From: JBGOUP01 sp041477655
GTDB taxonomy: Bacteria > Patescibacteriota > UBA1384 > 2-12-FULL-50-11
Reading direction: 5' to 3'
Assembly: GCA_041477655.1 (NCBI GenBank)
Contig: JBGOUP010000005.1
Coordinates: 1-30,589, forward strand
Length of the DNA stretch: 30,589 nt
Shown piece by piece: positions 7,668 through 14,656 of this stretch. A program made the translations under genes and the position numbers. Positions within the stretch are counted from its first letter, which is position 1. Every line of letters starts with the position of its first letter. The notes under the pieces are model-generated. The model was not told the origin of the DNA. It did not search any database and saw nothing but the letters and a program-made list of their open reading frames with translations.

Positions 7668-9680
7668 ATGGTAGATATAAACGGCTTTAGCCCAATAGAT
7701 CAAGTTTTGGGTGTTGGCCAACAGTTGGCCGGAAAACTTAGTCGTTTAGGGATTGATACAGTTAATGATTTAATTGAATGGCTACCATTCCGTTTTGAAG
7801 ATCAGAGCCAACATTACAAGATTAAACAGCTACCAACGGATGAAGATTGTGTGATCGAGGGCACGATTAGTGGATTATCCAGCCGTCGAAGTAAGCGGGG
7901 AGTGCTAATGATTCAAGCCAGGATTGAGGATGAATCGGGCAAAATTACCGCCTTTTGGTTTAACCAACGCTATCTATTAAGTTATCTCAAAGTTGGCCAG
8001 ACCATTTTGCTGTTTGGCCAGAAGCGAATAATCCCCACCCTTGGCAATCCCTTTTTCGTCAAGAAAATTATTGACCAGCTAGCCGTGGTACCGATTTATC
8101 CTACTACCCAGGGTTTGAGCCAGATTCGGTTACGAAATTTAATCCACTCACTCAAACCCCTGATTGCCAAACTGCCCGACATTATTCCTCAAAAGGACAG
8201 ACAGAAATTGGATCTACCATCTCGTAGTCAAGCGTTGCTGGATTGTCATTTTTCTCCGACCGAAGAAAGTTTGGCAGAAGCCACGCGATTATTGGCAGGC
8301 CAAGAGTTGTTGCTATTGAGTTTGCGCGTTCTCTTGGCCAAAAAAAGCCGACAGGCCCAAAGCGCCATTAAACCCCTGGTGGTTAAGCAACAGACGCTTA
8401 ATGAGATAAGGTCTCGGTTGCCATTTGTTTTAACCACTGGTCAAGAGCAGGCAATTACCGAAATTATTAGAGACCTAATAGGAACGTCGCCAATGTTTCG
8501 GCTTTTGTACGGTGAGGTCGGTTCCGGCAAAACGGCTGTTGCTCTATTGGCAACGGCAATAATAATTCAGGCTGGCCGTCAGGTGGCTTGGCTAGCCCCA
8601 ACCACGATCTTAGCCGAACAACACTATCAGTTACTAACAGCTTTTTTTGATGATCACGTTGTGGCCAAAATTACCGGAACCCAAAAAGATGATCTGACAA
8701 AAGCAGACATCGTTATTGGCACCCACGCCCTATTAAATCAAGTTAAGAAATTAACAAGTTTAGGCTTAGTAGTGGTTGATGAACAGCAACGATTTGGTGT
8801 GGCCCAGCGGCATATTTTGCAAAAACACTTTCCCAGTGTTCACATACTTCTGATGAGCGCCACGCCAATCCCTCGCTCACTGGCCCAAACGCTGTTTGGC
8901 TATCTCGATATAACAGTTATGGAAGGCAAACCGGCCCATCAAAAACCGGTTAAAACCATTGTCTTTGACGAAGATTCCAGAAATAAAGTTGAAGCGGCAA
9001 TCACTCGTTTAATTGCCCAAGGCCAGCCAGGCTATGTCATTTGTCCATTTATTAACGCCCCAGATATAGATTCAGGTCTCCTCTTTCCGCTTAACCAAAA
9101 AGCTGTTTTAGAGGAAGAAAAAAGGCTAAAAAGTGAGTTCCCCCGTGCTAGAATCGCTCGAGTTCACGGTCAGATGAAAGCCCAAGAGCGCTTAACAATT
9201 TTGGATCAGTTTCGATCAAATAAATTCGACATTCTCTTGGCAACTAGTTTAGTAGAAGTGGGCATTGATAATCCCCAAGCTAGTTGGATGATGATTGAGC
9301 AAGCCGATAACTTCGGCTTAAGTCAACTTCATCAACTTCGTGGGCGAATTGGCCGAGGAGATCGCCAGTCTTACTGTTTTTTATCATCAAACAGTCGGTC
9401 GGTCAAAGCCAATCAGCGCCTAAAAGTACTAACGAGTACCGCCAATGGTCTAGAGATCGCCGAAGAAGATTTGCGACTTCGCGGTTCCGGTCAGATGATT
9501 GGGTCAAAACAAAGCGGGGATGATGGATTGCAAAAAGCCAGCCTGGCCAACCTAGAAACAATCCGGGCAGTGTTTGCGGTCAGTCAAGGAATACTTGACG
9601 ACGGATTAAATAAACATCCTGCTATACTTGAAGCACTAAAGGCCAAGCAAAAAGAAGATGAATATCTGGCAACAGCTTAG
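7668..9680 (+). CDS. recG: ATP-dependent DNA helicase RecG
   Basis: It reverses stalled replication forks and branch-migrates recombination intermediates. 670 residues (E. coli 693). The N-terminal wedge/OB domain (about 1-230) contains LIEWLPFRFED and the TAFWFNQRYL strand. The helicase core has Walker A GEVGSGKT (282-289), motif II DEQQRFG (371-377), motif III SATPIPRSLA (397-406), and motifs V-VI with LATSLVEVGID and LRGRIGRG. The usual DEQH is DEQQ here, a mild variant. No SD is seen; TACAAT at 7651-7656 would give a leader of only about five bases. The 3' end overlaps comEA by 23 bases. Confidence 0.95.
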   Translation: MVDINGFSPIDQVLGVGQQLAGKLSRLGIDTVNDLIEWLPFRFEDQSQHYKIKQLPTDEDCVIEGTISGLSSRRSKRGVLMIQARIEDESGKITAFWFNQRYLLSYLKVGQTILLFGQKRIIPTLGNPFFVKKIIDQLAVVPIYPTTQGLSQIRLRNLIHSLKPLIAKLPDIIPQKDRQKLDLPSRSQALLDCHFSPTEESLAEATRLLAGQELLLLSLRVLLAKKSRQAQSAIKPLVVKQQTLNEIRSRLPFVLTTGQEQAITEIIRDLIGTSPMFRLLYGEVGSGKTAVALLATAIIIQAGRQVAWLAPTTILAEQHYQLLTAFFDDHVVAKITGTQKDDLTKADIVIGTHALLNQVKKLTSLGLVVVDEQQRFGVAQRHILQKHFPSVHILLMSATPIPRSLAQTLFGYLDITVMEGKPAHQKPVKTIVFDEDSRNKVEAAITRLIAQGQPGYVICPFINAPDIDSGLLFPLNQKAVLEEEKRLKSEFPRARIARVHGQMKAQERLTILDQFRSNKFDILLATSLVEVGIDNPQASWMMIEQADNFGLSQLHQLRGRIGRGDRQSYCFLSSNSRSVKANQRLKVLTSTANGLEIAEEDLRLRGSGQMIGSKQSGDDGLQKASLANLETIRAVFAVSQGILDDGLNKHPAILEALKAKQKEDEYLATA

Positions 9681-10155
9681 CGATGTCGCCCAAAAAAATC
9701 TAACAACAATTGTTATCGTCTTGATAGTAGCCGGCTCAAGTTTTTTGATTGGCTCACAAGTTGGCCATCTCCCTACCGACAGTACTGACGTCGGGTCAGT
9801 TTCAACAAGCACTCCTTTAGACAAAAGTGGATCGGTTATTAATGATATCCAGCAATCACTTAGCTCCCCAACTACCCAACCAAGCACCCCCGCGTCCGCC
9901 AAATCATCAACCTCGACTAGTTCCAATAAGAGCACCACCACGAGCAAAGCTTCAACCAACACCGGCATAATTAATATCAATACCGCAACCCAAGCCGAGC
10001 TGGAAAGCCTGACAGGGATTGGCCCAACCAAAGCCAAGGCAATAATTGATTATCGAAGCCAAAACGGCCCATTTGTAACCGTGGATGATCTGGATAAGGT
10101 TAAAGGTATCGGCCCAGCGACCCTAGCCAAGATCAGGGACAGAATCACTGTCTGA
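9658..10155 (+). CDS. comEA: ComEA-like membrane-anchored DNA-binding protein
   Basis: 165 residues: a short cytoplasmic start, a transmembrane helix at about 16-34 (LTTIVIVLIVAGSSFLIGS), a Ser/Thr-rich linker at about 45-100, and a C-terminal helix-hairpin-helix domain with ININTATQAELESLTGIGP and VDDLDKVKGIGPATL. This is the layout of ComEA, which binds incoming DNA outside the membrane during natural transformation. No comEC or comFC is in the window, so a competence role is inferred. It overlaps recG and is probably co-transcribed with it. Confidence 0.85.
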   Translation: MNIWQQLSDVAQKNLTTIVIVLIVAGSSFLIGSQVGHLPTDSTDVGSVSTSTPLDKSGSVINDIQQSLSSPTTQPSTPASAKSSTSTSSNKSTTTSKASTNTGIININTATQAELESLTGIGPTKAKAIIDYRSQNGPFVTVDDLDKVKGIGPATLAKIRDRITV

Positions 10156-10184
10156 TTGATTTGTCGGGGTAAAAAAGGTAAAAT
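10156..10184 (+). promoter_or_regulatory. Promoter of tRNA-Leu(TAG)
   Basis: TTGATT (10156-10161), 17-base spacer, TAAAAT (10179-10184); predicted start about 34 bases before the tRNA. It begins at the base after the comEA stop. Confidence 0.6.
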
Positions 10185-10224
10185 TCAACTACTTAATATA
10201 GAGTTAAGCAGTTGTTTAAATTAG

Positions 10225-10307
10225 GCCGGGATGGTGAAATGGCAGACACGCATGGTTTAGGACCATGTGCTCGCAAGAGCGTGGAGGTTCAAGTCCTCTT
10301 CCCGGCA
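10225..10307 (+). tRNA. tRNA-Leu, anticodon TAG
   Basis: Acceptor arms GCCGGGA/TCCCGGC pair fully. The anticodon loop TTTAGGA (10256-10262) carries TAG, closed by CATGG/CCATG. A long variable arm makes it a class II tRNA. Discriminator A; CCA is not encoded. Confidence 0.95.
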
Positions 10308-10321
10308 CAATTACTTTAGCG

Positions 10322-10351
10322 GAAAGGTCAGGGTTGTGACCCTAACCTTTC
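10322..10351. terminator. Hairpin between tRNA-Leu and the converging unknown gene
   Basis: GAAAGGT, C, AGGGT, TGTG, ACCCT, A, ACCTTTC: 12 base pairs with a C/A internal mismatch. It contains the stop of the minus-strand gene. Neither side has a T-tract, so termination is not certain. Confidence 0.4.
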
Positions 10352-10677
10352 GATAGTGTAATTATGGCAACTACGCCTTCTTTCTTCAGTTCGGCGATTA
10401 GATGTTGTTTTAGCTCTTCGGCATTCAACCTATCAGGTAGCCGCCGGCAATGGATATCCAATTCCAGTCCTTTGGGGATATTGTCAAAGAAATCCTGCGG
10501 ACATGACACAAACGGGTGATGTTTTGTCCTGAAATACCGACAGATAGTCCAACTATGACCAGGATGTAGCTGACCACACATTTGGCCGTGATAACCCCTT
10601 TGCTCTAACCATCTTTTGACAATTGGCAATACCAGTTCCATACAGCCAATTACCCGATGGACTTTGGCGCAACACAT
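10342..10677 (-). CDS. Unknown Cys/His-rich 111-residue protein
   Basis: Not recognised. It starts MCCAKVHRVIGCMELVLPIV and has several Cys and His (MCGQLHPGHSWTICRYF, TKHHPFVSC, IHC) that could bind a metal, then a charged C-terminal helix pair (AEELKQHLIAELKKEG) and a final hydrophobic strand. A GGGGGTG Shine-Dalgarno lies six bases before ATG, and TACAAT about 40 bases upstream may be a -10 box, so it is likely expressed. It is a single gene, transcribed away from the dihydroorotase gene. Cytoplasmic by appearance. Confidence 0.6.
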   Translation of the reverse strand: MCCAKVHRVIGCMELVLPIVKRWLEQRGYHGQMCGQLHPGHSWTICRYFRTKHHPFVSCPQDFFDNIPKGLELDIHCRRLPDRLNAEELKQHLIAELKKEGVVAIITLSKG

Positions 10678-10720
10678 TGTTTCACCCCCGTGTACGAATT
10701 AACTGGATTGTAACCCAAAA

Positions 10721-10750
10721 TTGACGGTGTTAAAATGGCCAAGTTAGAAT
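10721..10750 (+). promoter_or_regulatory. Promoter of the dihydroorotase-like gene
   Basis: TTGACG (10721-10726), 18-base spacer, TAGAAT (10745-10750). Transcription would start near 10757; AAGGAAG before 10772 then serves the ATG. Confidence 0.6.
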
Positions 10751-10780
10751 TTCCCGAACTTTAACAAGGAAGTGAACTCT

Positions 10781-12106
10781 ATGCTTCTGACAAACTTGAT
10801 AACTGTCGAAGGTAAGTCAATTTCAATTGGCATCCAAGGTAGCGAAATAAAATATATCAACCAAACCCCTTTCCCTCACCCCCAAGCCATTGATTGTTCT
10901 GGCTTGATGGTTTCACCAGGCCACATTAGCCTTCACTGTCACCTTAGAGATGGTCAAGAAAGCCATAAGGCGACCTGGGACAGCGAAACTTGGATTGCCA
11001 CTAAAAGTGGTGTGACTATGGTTGCCAATGTCTGCAACGGCTTGCCAAGTATCACCACGGCCAATCAGTTAGCTCGACTAATAGGCAGTCTGAAAGATCG
11101 GTTCCGCTCGAACCAACTGCCTAAAGATATGGCCTGGCAACTTTGGTTCTGCGCCCGCGACGATAATGTCGACGAGGTTGCCGCTATTGTGGCCGAAAAA
11201 TCTTTCCAGCCGGATCTGGCGGGAATCAAGATCTTTATGGCGCCGTCAACCGGCAATATTTGTGTCCGGGAGGAAAAAAATATCCGAACTGTTATGGAAC
11301 TCTGCGCCGAGCATGGTGTTTTGGTGGCTGTTCACGCCGAAGATTGGCAGTTACTGGCCGACAATGAACGGCTTTATCCCGCGGCCACAGTCAAGCAACA
11401 TTGCCTGATCCGTAATACCGAGGTGGAGACAAGGGCGGTCAAAACCGCATTGCGTCTGCACCGAGAGGCCGGAGGCGGATTGATCCATTTCTTCCATCTT
11501 TCGGCGCCGGAATCGGTTGAGTTAGTTCGGGACGCCAAGGAGGCAGGTCAAACCGTCACTGTCGAGGTCTGTATGCATCATCTCTACTTTGACGAGGAAG
11601 CGATGCGAGACAAGTATCGGGCATCAATTTTCAAAATGAACCCGCCGTTACGTTCCCGACAACAAGTTGATAGGCTGGTTAGTCTGCTGGCCGACAAGGA
11701 TATGGTTGACACCATAGACATTGATCACGCTGCCCACACCGAACAAGACAAGGCCTCGAAAGTTTACAAGGAATGTGCCAGTGGCGTTCCCGGTTTGCAA
11801 ACTTTCCTGCCAGCGGCTTATGATATGGTGGTTCGAGGGGTAATTAGCCCTTGTCGTTATCTGGAGCTAACCAGTAGCCAAGCGGCTAAGATGATGGGGG
11901 TAAACAAGGGAAAAATCGAGATTGGCTACGATGCCGATCTAGTAATTTTTGATCCGGAAAAGGCCACCATCTTGGACGAACAAATCTTGTCCAATCCCCA
12001 TCGGACTCCGTTCCATAAAATGGATCTGCACGGCCAGGTCAAAAAAGTTTTGATTGCCGGCAAAATAGTCTTTGATGCCGACAGCCAAACCACAGTCGCC
12101 GTATAA
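10781..12106 (+). CDS. pyrC: Dihydroorotase-type amidohydrolase
   Basis: A 441-residue class I dihydroorotase/dihydropyrimidinase-like TIM-barrel metalloenzyme. The binuclear zinc site is complete: H52 and H54 (SLHCHLRDG), the lysine to be carboxylated K150 (GIKIFM), H185 (AVHAED), H239 (HFFHLSAPES) and D315 (DIDHAAHT). Dihydroorotase closes carbamoyl aspartate to dihydroorotate. The signatures deviate: RDGQE instead of RDPG or REPG, and VCNGLP instead of MPNTxP, so a related cyclic-amide hydrolase is possible. ATG 10781 has AAGGAAG about ten bases upstream; a GTG at 10772 is too close to it. No other pyrimidine gene is nearby; it is followed by a terminator hairpin, so probably monocistronic. 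Confidence 0.82.
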   Translation: MLLTNLITVEGKSISIGIQGSEIKYINQTPFPHPQAIDCSGLMVSPGHISLHCHLRDGQESHKATWDSETWIATKSGVTMVANVCNGLPSITTANQLARLIGSLKDRFRSNQLPKDMAWQLWFCARDDNVDEVAAIVAEKSFQPDLAGIKIFMAPSTGNICVREEKNIRTVMELCAEHGVLVAVHAEDWQLLADNERLYPAATVKQHCLIRNTEVETRAVKTALRLHREAGGGLIHFFHLSAPESVELVRDAKEAGQTVTVEVCMHHLYFDEEAMRDKYRASIFKMNPPLRSRQQVDRLVSLLADKDMVDTIDIDHAAHTEQDKASKVYKECASGVPGLQTFLPAAYDMVVRGVISPCRYLELTSSQAAKMMGVNKGKIEIGYDADLVIFDPEKATILDEQILSNPHRTPFHKMDLHGQVKKVLIAGKIVFDADSQTTVAV

Positions 12107-12112
12107 AATCCT

Positions 12113-12136
12113 GGCTCGGGTCTTTGTGCCCGAGCC
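12113..12136 (+). terminator. Hairpin after the dihydroorotase-like gene
   Basis: GGCTCGGG and CCCGAGCC pair in full around an 8-base loop, seven bases after the stop. The following AATTCTCTT is only a weak T-tract. Confidence 0.55.
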
Positions 12137-12161
12137 AATTCTCTTATCCCTTGCCAAAGGA

Positions 12162-12190
12162 TTGACAAAGGAGTGAAATTAGGGTATATT
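12162..12190 (+). promoter_or_regulatory. Near-consensus promoter of the 66-aa gene
   Basis: TTGACA (12162-12167), 17-base spacer, TATATT (12185-12190): the best sigma70-like promoter in the window. Start near 12197, giving a 19-base leader with a full SD. Confidence 0.8.
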
Positions 12191-12215
12191 CCCAGGTATC
12201 CTATAGGAGGTCGGG

Positions 12216-12416
12216 GTGAACCGCAGTAACAAAATGAATAAGGAATTTTGTGCGAGGGAGCGCAGTCGTTTGCGGCGGGCAGCAAACAAAGGAAACGCCG
12301 AGGCCAGAACCTTGCTCCTCCGTTTGCTTGCACCGAAGTACTGGGATAGAGCCCTCCAACGATGGGGCGACCCCGAAACCAGTCTCGATGAAATGGGCGG
12401 AGTAGTCTGCCATTAA
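12216..12416 (+). CDS. Small basic protein of unknown function, isolated gene
   Basis: 66 residues from GTG 12216. AGGAGG (12205-12210) is five bases upstream. It has its own strong promoter and its own intrinsic terminator twelve bases after the stop, so it is a complete one-gene unit meant for high expression. The first half is rich in Lys and Arg with helix-forming residues (CARERSRLRRAANKGNAEAR), the second half has Trp and acidic residues (KYWDRALQRWGDPETSLDEM), ending GGVVCH. No signal peptide or membrane helix. It might bind RNA, DNA or the ribosome, but this is only a guess from charge. Family not recognised. Confidence 0.7.
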   Translation: MNRSNKMNKEFCARERSRLRRAANKGNAEARTLLLRLLAPKYWDRALQRWGDPETSLDEMGGVVCH

Positions 12417-12427
12417 TCGGATCCACC

Positions 12428-12455
12428 GGCGTCGGTTTCACAACCGACGCCTTTT
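12428..12455 (+). terminator. Intrinsic terminator of the 66-aa gene
   Basis: GGCGTCGGTT / AACCGACGCC, ten pairs with a TCAC loop, followed directly by TTTTCCTT. Confidence 0.88.
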
Positions 12456-12502
12456 CCTTATCCAAAAAATAAGATAAAATAAACCTGTTAGTAACAAGAA
12501 TC

Positions 12503-12589
12503 AGGAGGTGATCTGTTCGCGACTTGCTTGTTGTTAGAAAATTATACAACAAGCGCCGCTCACCGTTCGAAACATCCCCCGGATGTTTC
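12503..12589 (+). other. Leader upstream of tRNA-Phe: anti-16S motif and two hairpins
   Basis: AGGAGGTGATC (12503-12513) is complementary over 11 bases to the conserved 3' end of bacterial 16S rRNA, but no start codon lies at RBS distance. Two hairpins follow: GCTTGTTGT/ACAACAAGC (12526-12534 and 12546-12554) and GAAACATCC/GGATGTTTC (12569-12577 and 12581-12589, CCC loop). There is no T-tract. The tRNA begins five bases later. TAAAAT at 12475-12480 could be a -10 box without a good -35. Confidence 0.45.
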
Positions 12590-12593
12590 TCAT

Positions 12594-12665
12594 GCCGGAG
12601 TAGCTCAGTGGTAGAGCACGCGCTTGAAGAGCGTGGTGTCGTCAGTCCGATTCTGACCTCCGGCA
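12594..12665 (+). tRNA. tRNA-Phe, anticodon GAA
   Basis: Acceptor GCCGGAG/CTCCGGC, D-stem GCTC/GAGC, anticodon stem CGCGC/GCGTG with loop TTGAAGA, T-stem GTCAG/CTGAC, discriminator A; CCA not encoded. The next ATG comes eight bases after its end. Confidence 0.95.
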
Positions 12666-12673
12666 CAAGAAAG

Positions 12674-13129
12674 ATGTTTCAAGATTTTCTTCAAACCCAG
12701 TCCTGGCCCAACTTCAGCAATTTTTTGTCGTGGGATTATTGGACGAGCCAGAATTTAAACAGCCAACCAAGCGATTTGCTCTTTGGCTTAATTGTGACCG
12801 TCATTATCGTTATCGTTCTGCTGTTTTGGTGGTTACGGCTACGAACTATCCAAAAGCGCATTCCTGTTTATGATGCGCCAATAAACAATTTGTCTAATTT
12901 AATAATTTTTATGATTGTTCTATCGGCCAGCTACGTCTTTTTCCGAACCCAAGAAATCACCTACGTGTCCAGCCGACTGTTTGTCTTGTCGGTGGATGTT
13001 ATCGCCCTGGTTTGGTTTATCTGGATTAGTTACTACGTACTCAAAATCGTGCCGTCCAAACGGCGTCACTACCTTGAAAGAGAGCGTTTTTTCAGGTATC
13101 TTCCTAGAATAAAGGAGAAGAAGCGTTAA
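12674..13129 (+). CDS. Membrane protein with three predicted helices, unknown
   Basis: 151 residues from ATG 12674, eight bases after tRNA-Phe. The frame is open upstream through the tRNA, but that part cannot be protein. Hydrophobic segments lie at about 36-57 (LLFGLIVTVIIVIVLLFWWL), 72-94 (LIIFMIVLSASYVFF) and 102-122 (LFVLSVDVIALVWFIWISYY), followed by a very basic tail (KRRHYLERERFFRYL...KEKKR) that should face the cytoplasm. No SD is evident. The stop is two bases from the S1 gene, so they are probably co-transcribed. Function unknown; the basic tail could contact ribosomes or RNA, which is a guess. Confidence 0.7.
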   Translation: MFQDFLQTQSWPNFSNFLSWDYWTSQNLNSQPSDLLFGLIVTVIIVIVLLFWWLRLRTIQKRIPVYDAPINNLSNLIIFMIVLSASYVFFRTQEITYVSSRLFVLSVDVIALVWFIWISYYVLKIVPSKRRHYLERERFFRYLPRIKEKKR

Positions 13130-13131
13130 CC

Positions 13132-14214
13132 ATGCCAAAGACGGCCACAACCCCCCAAACAATGGAGGAGCTGGTTGAAGTAATGGGCGACAAGCTCATT
13201 CCTTTTACCGAGGGTCAGGTTGTTGAAGTGACGGTTTTATCCACCTCCCGCGACACTATTACGGTTGATGTAGCTGGTCTAGCCACCGGTATTATTCCGG
13301 AAAAAGAGTTCTCGACCACTGCCGCTAAATATAAAGCCGGCGATCACATTCAGGCTTATGTTCTGTCAACTGAAAACACTAATGGTTATGTAATCCTATC
13401 GCTCAAACGAGCCGAGAAAGAGCGACTTTGGAATATGCTAGAAGCCCGTAACGACGAAGGCGAAATCATCAACGTCAAAATTGTCCAGGCTAACAACGGT
13501 GGATTAGTAGCGGAGTTCAACAACACTCAAGGTTTTATCCCCGTCTCCCAACTCTCGGCCAAACATTATCCTCGGGTTGGTGGCGACCGAACTAAAATTC
13601 GCAAAAAACTAGCCGAATTAGTCGGCACCAATATTTCGGTTAAAATTATTAGTTACGACAAAGCCGCCAAAAAGATCATTTTTTCCGAACGTGCGGCCGT
13701 GGATACTGACTCCGAAGAAAAAGCCAAACAATTCCAGATCGGTCAAAAAGTCAGTGGCAAAATTACCGGTATTGTTGATTTTGGTTTGTTTGTAGACTTA
13801 GGCGAGATCGAAGGCTTGGTTCATATTTCCCAAGTTTCTTGGCAGAGAATTGCTAATTTGAAAGATCATTTTAAGGTTGGTGACACCGTTGAAGCCGAAG
13901 TTATCAACGTTGAATCCGGCCGCATCTCCCTTTCAATCAAGAAGCTCCAGCCCGATCCTTGGCAGACCGAAGTCAAAAATCTCCAAGTTGGGGCTAAAGT
14001 TGAGGGCTTGGTTACGCAAGTAACTCCCTATGGCGCTTTCATTCGCTTGTCAGAAAATCTTGAAGGTCTCTTTCATGTTAGCCAGATGGGCAGTCAAAAA
14101 CCGGATGAATTGGTTACCAGCGGCACCACTTACACCTTTGAGATCATCTCTATCGAACCGGAACTGCGCAAAATTTCCCTCAAACTAGCCGCCGATGATT
14201 CAACTAAAAAGTAA
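13132..14214 (+). CDS. rpsA: Ribosomal protein bS1 / S1-domain protein
   Basis: 360 residues with four S1 OB-folds, at about 26-94, 107-176, 202-271 and 287-356. Each ends in the usual I(I)LSxK-type strand (VILSLKRAEKERLW, ISLSIKKLQPDPW, ISLKLA), and domains 3 and 4 have GIVDFGLFVDLGEIEGLVHISQVSW and PYGAFIRLSENLEGLFHVSQ. Four domains is typical of short S1 proteins of Gram-positive-like and CPR bacteria; E. coli S1 has six. It recruits mRNA to the 30S subunit. AAGGAG is 14 bases upstream, a long spacing. The gene downstream overlaps by 20 bases. Confidence 0.9.
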   Translation: MPKTATTPQTMEELVEVMGDKLIPFTEGQVVEVTVLSTSRDTITVDVAGLATGIIPEKEFSTTAAKYKAGDHIQAYVLSTENTNGYVILSLKRAEKERLWNMLEARNDEGEIINVKIVQANNGGLVAEFNNTQGFIPVSQLSAKHYPRVGGDRTKIRKKLAELVGTNISVKIISYDKAAKKIIFSERAAVDTDSEEKAKQFQIGQKVSGKITGIVDFGLFVDLGEIEGLVHISQVSWQRIANLKDHFKVGDTVEAEVINVESGRISLSIKKLQPDPWQTEVKNLQVGAKVEGLVTQVTPYGAFIRLSENLEGLFHVSQMGSQKPDELVTSGTTYTFEIISIEPELRKISLKLAADDSTKK

Positions 14215-14656
14215 AAATAGCAGTTTTGAGCTTACCGATCGCAAGCGAACCTTGGTTTTTCATGGTCCGGATTTAGAGCTTGAAGATCAGACCTTCAATG
14301 AGCCGGGCGAATATGAAGTTGAGGGAATTGAAATTGTCTATGGTGCTCAAGCCGCACTGGTCGTTTGGGAGAATATCCAAATTGCCTATATTTTTGACTC
14401 CAGCAAACCAGCTGCCTTTGAAAAATCGCAGTTTACCCCCTGCAACGTCATTGTTCTGGCTCATAACGTCACCGGTATAACTAAGCCTCAACTTAATGAA
14501 TTATTGGAGACCTACGATCCCAACATCGCTGTCGCTAGCCCGGATTCTATTTCTAGCGAACTTAAAAGCGGCTACAAATTTGCCCAGACAGATAATGTTA
14601 AACTAACTGCCCAATCCTTGCCAGCCGAAGGCCGGGAACTTTATATAATTAGCTAA
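14195..14656 (+). CDS. Degenerate metallo-beta-lactamase-fold protein (UlaG-like), metal site absent
   Basis: 153 residues. PGEYEVEGIEIVYGAQAALVVW resembles the core of UlaG/RNase-Z-like MBL-fold proteins, and NVIVLAHN...LLETYDPNIAVAS fits the later strand-helix units. The HxHxDH motif and the other zinc histidines are missing, and the protein is much shorter than active relatives (over 200), so it is probably not a metallohydrolase. It overlaps rpsA by 20 bases and its stop shares a base with the next ATG (TAATG), so it is made together with S1 and the DHH enzyme. The MBL assignment rests on a short motif only. Confidence 0.55.
   Translation: MIQLKSKNSSFELTDRKRTLVFHGPDLELEDQTFNEPGEYEVEGIEIVYGAQAALVVWENIQIAYIFDSSKPAAFEKSQFTPCNVIVLAHNVTGITKPQLNELLETYDPNIAVASPDSISSELKSGYKFAQTDNVKLTAQSLPAEGRELYIIS

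Noticed and set aside
11926..12666. Minus-strand open frame of 246 codons
   Set aside because: It is antisense to the dihydroorotase gene, the 66-aa gene, two terminators and tRNA-Phe, and has no recognisable motif.
12524..12673. Long N-terminal extension of the 151-aa membrane protein
   Set aside because: It would translate through tRNA-Phe; the strong SD-like motif at 12503 is 15 bases from the TTG, too far.
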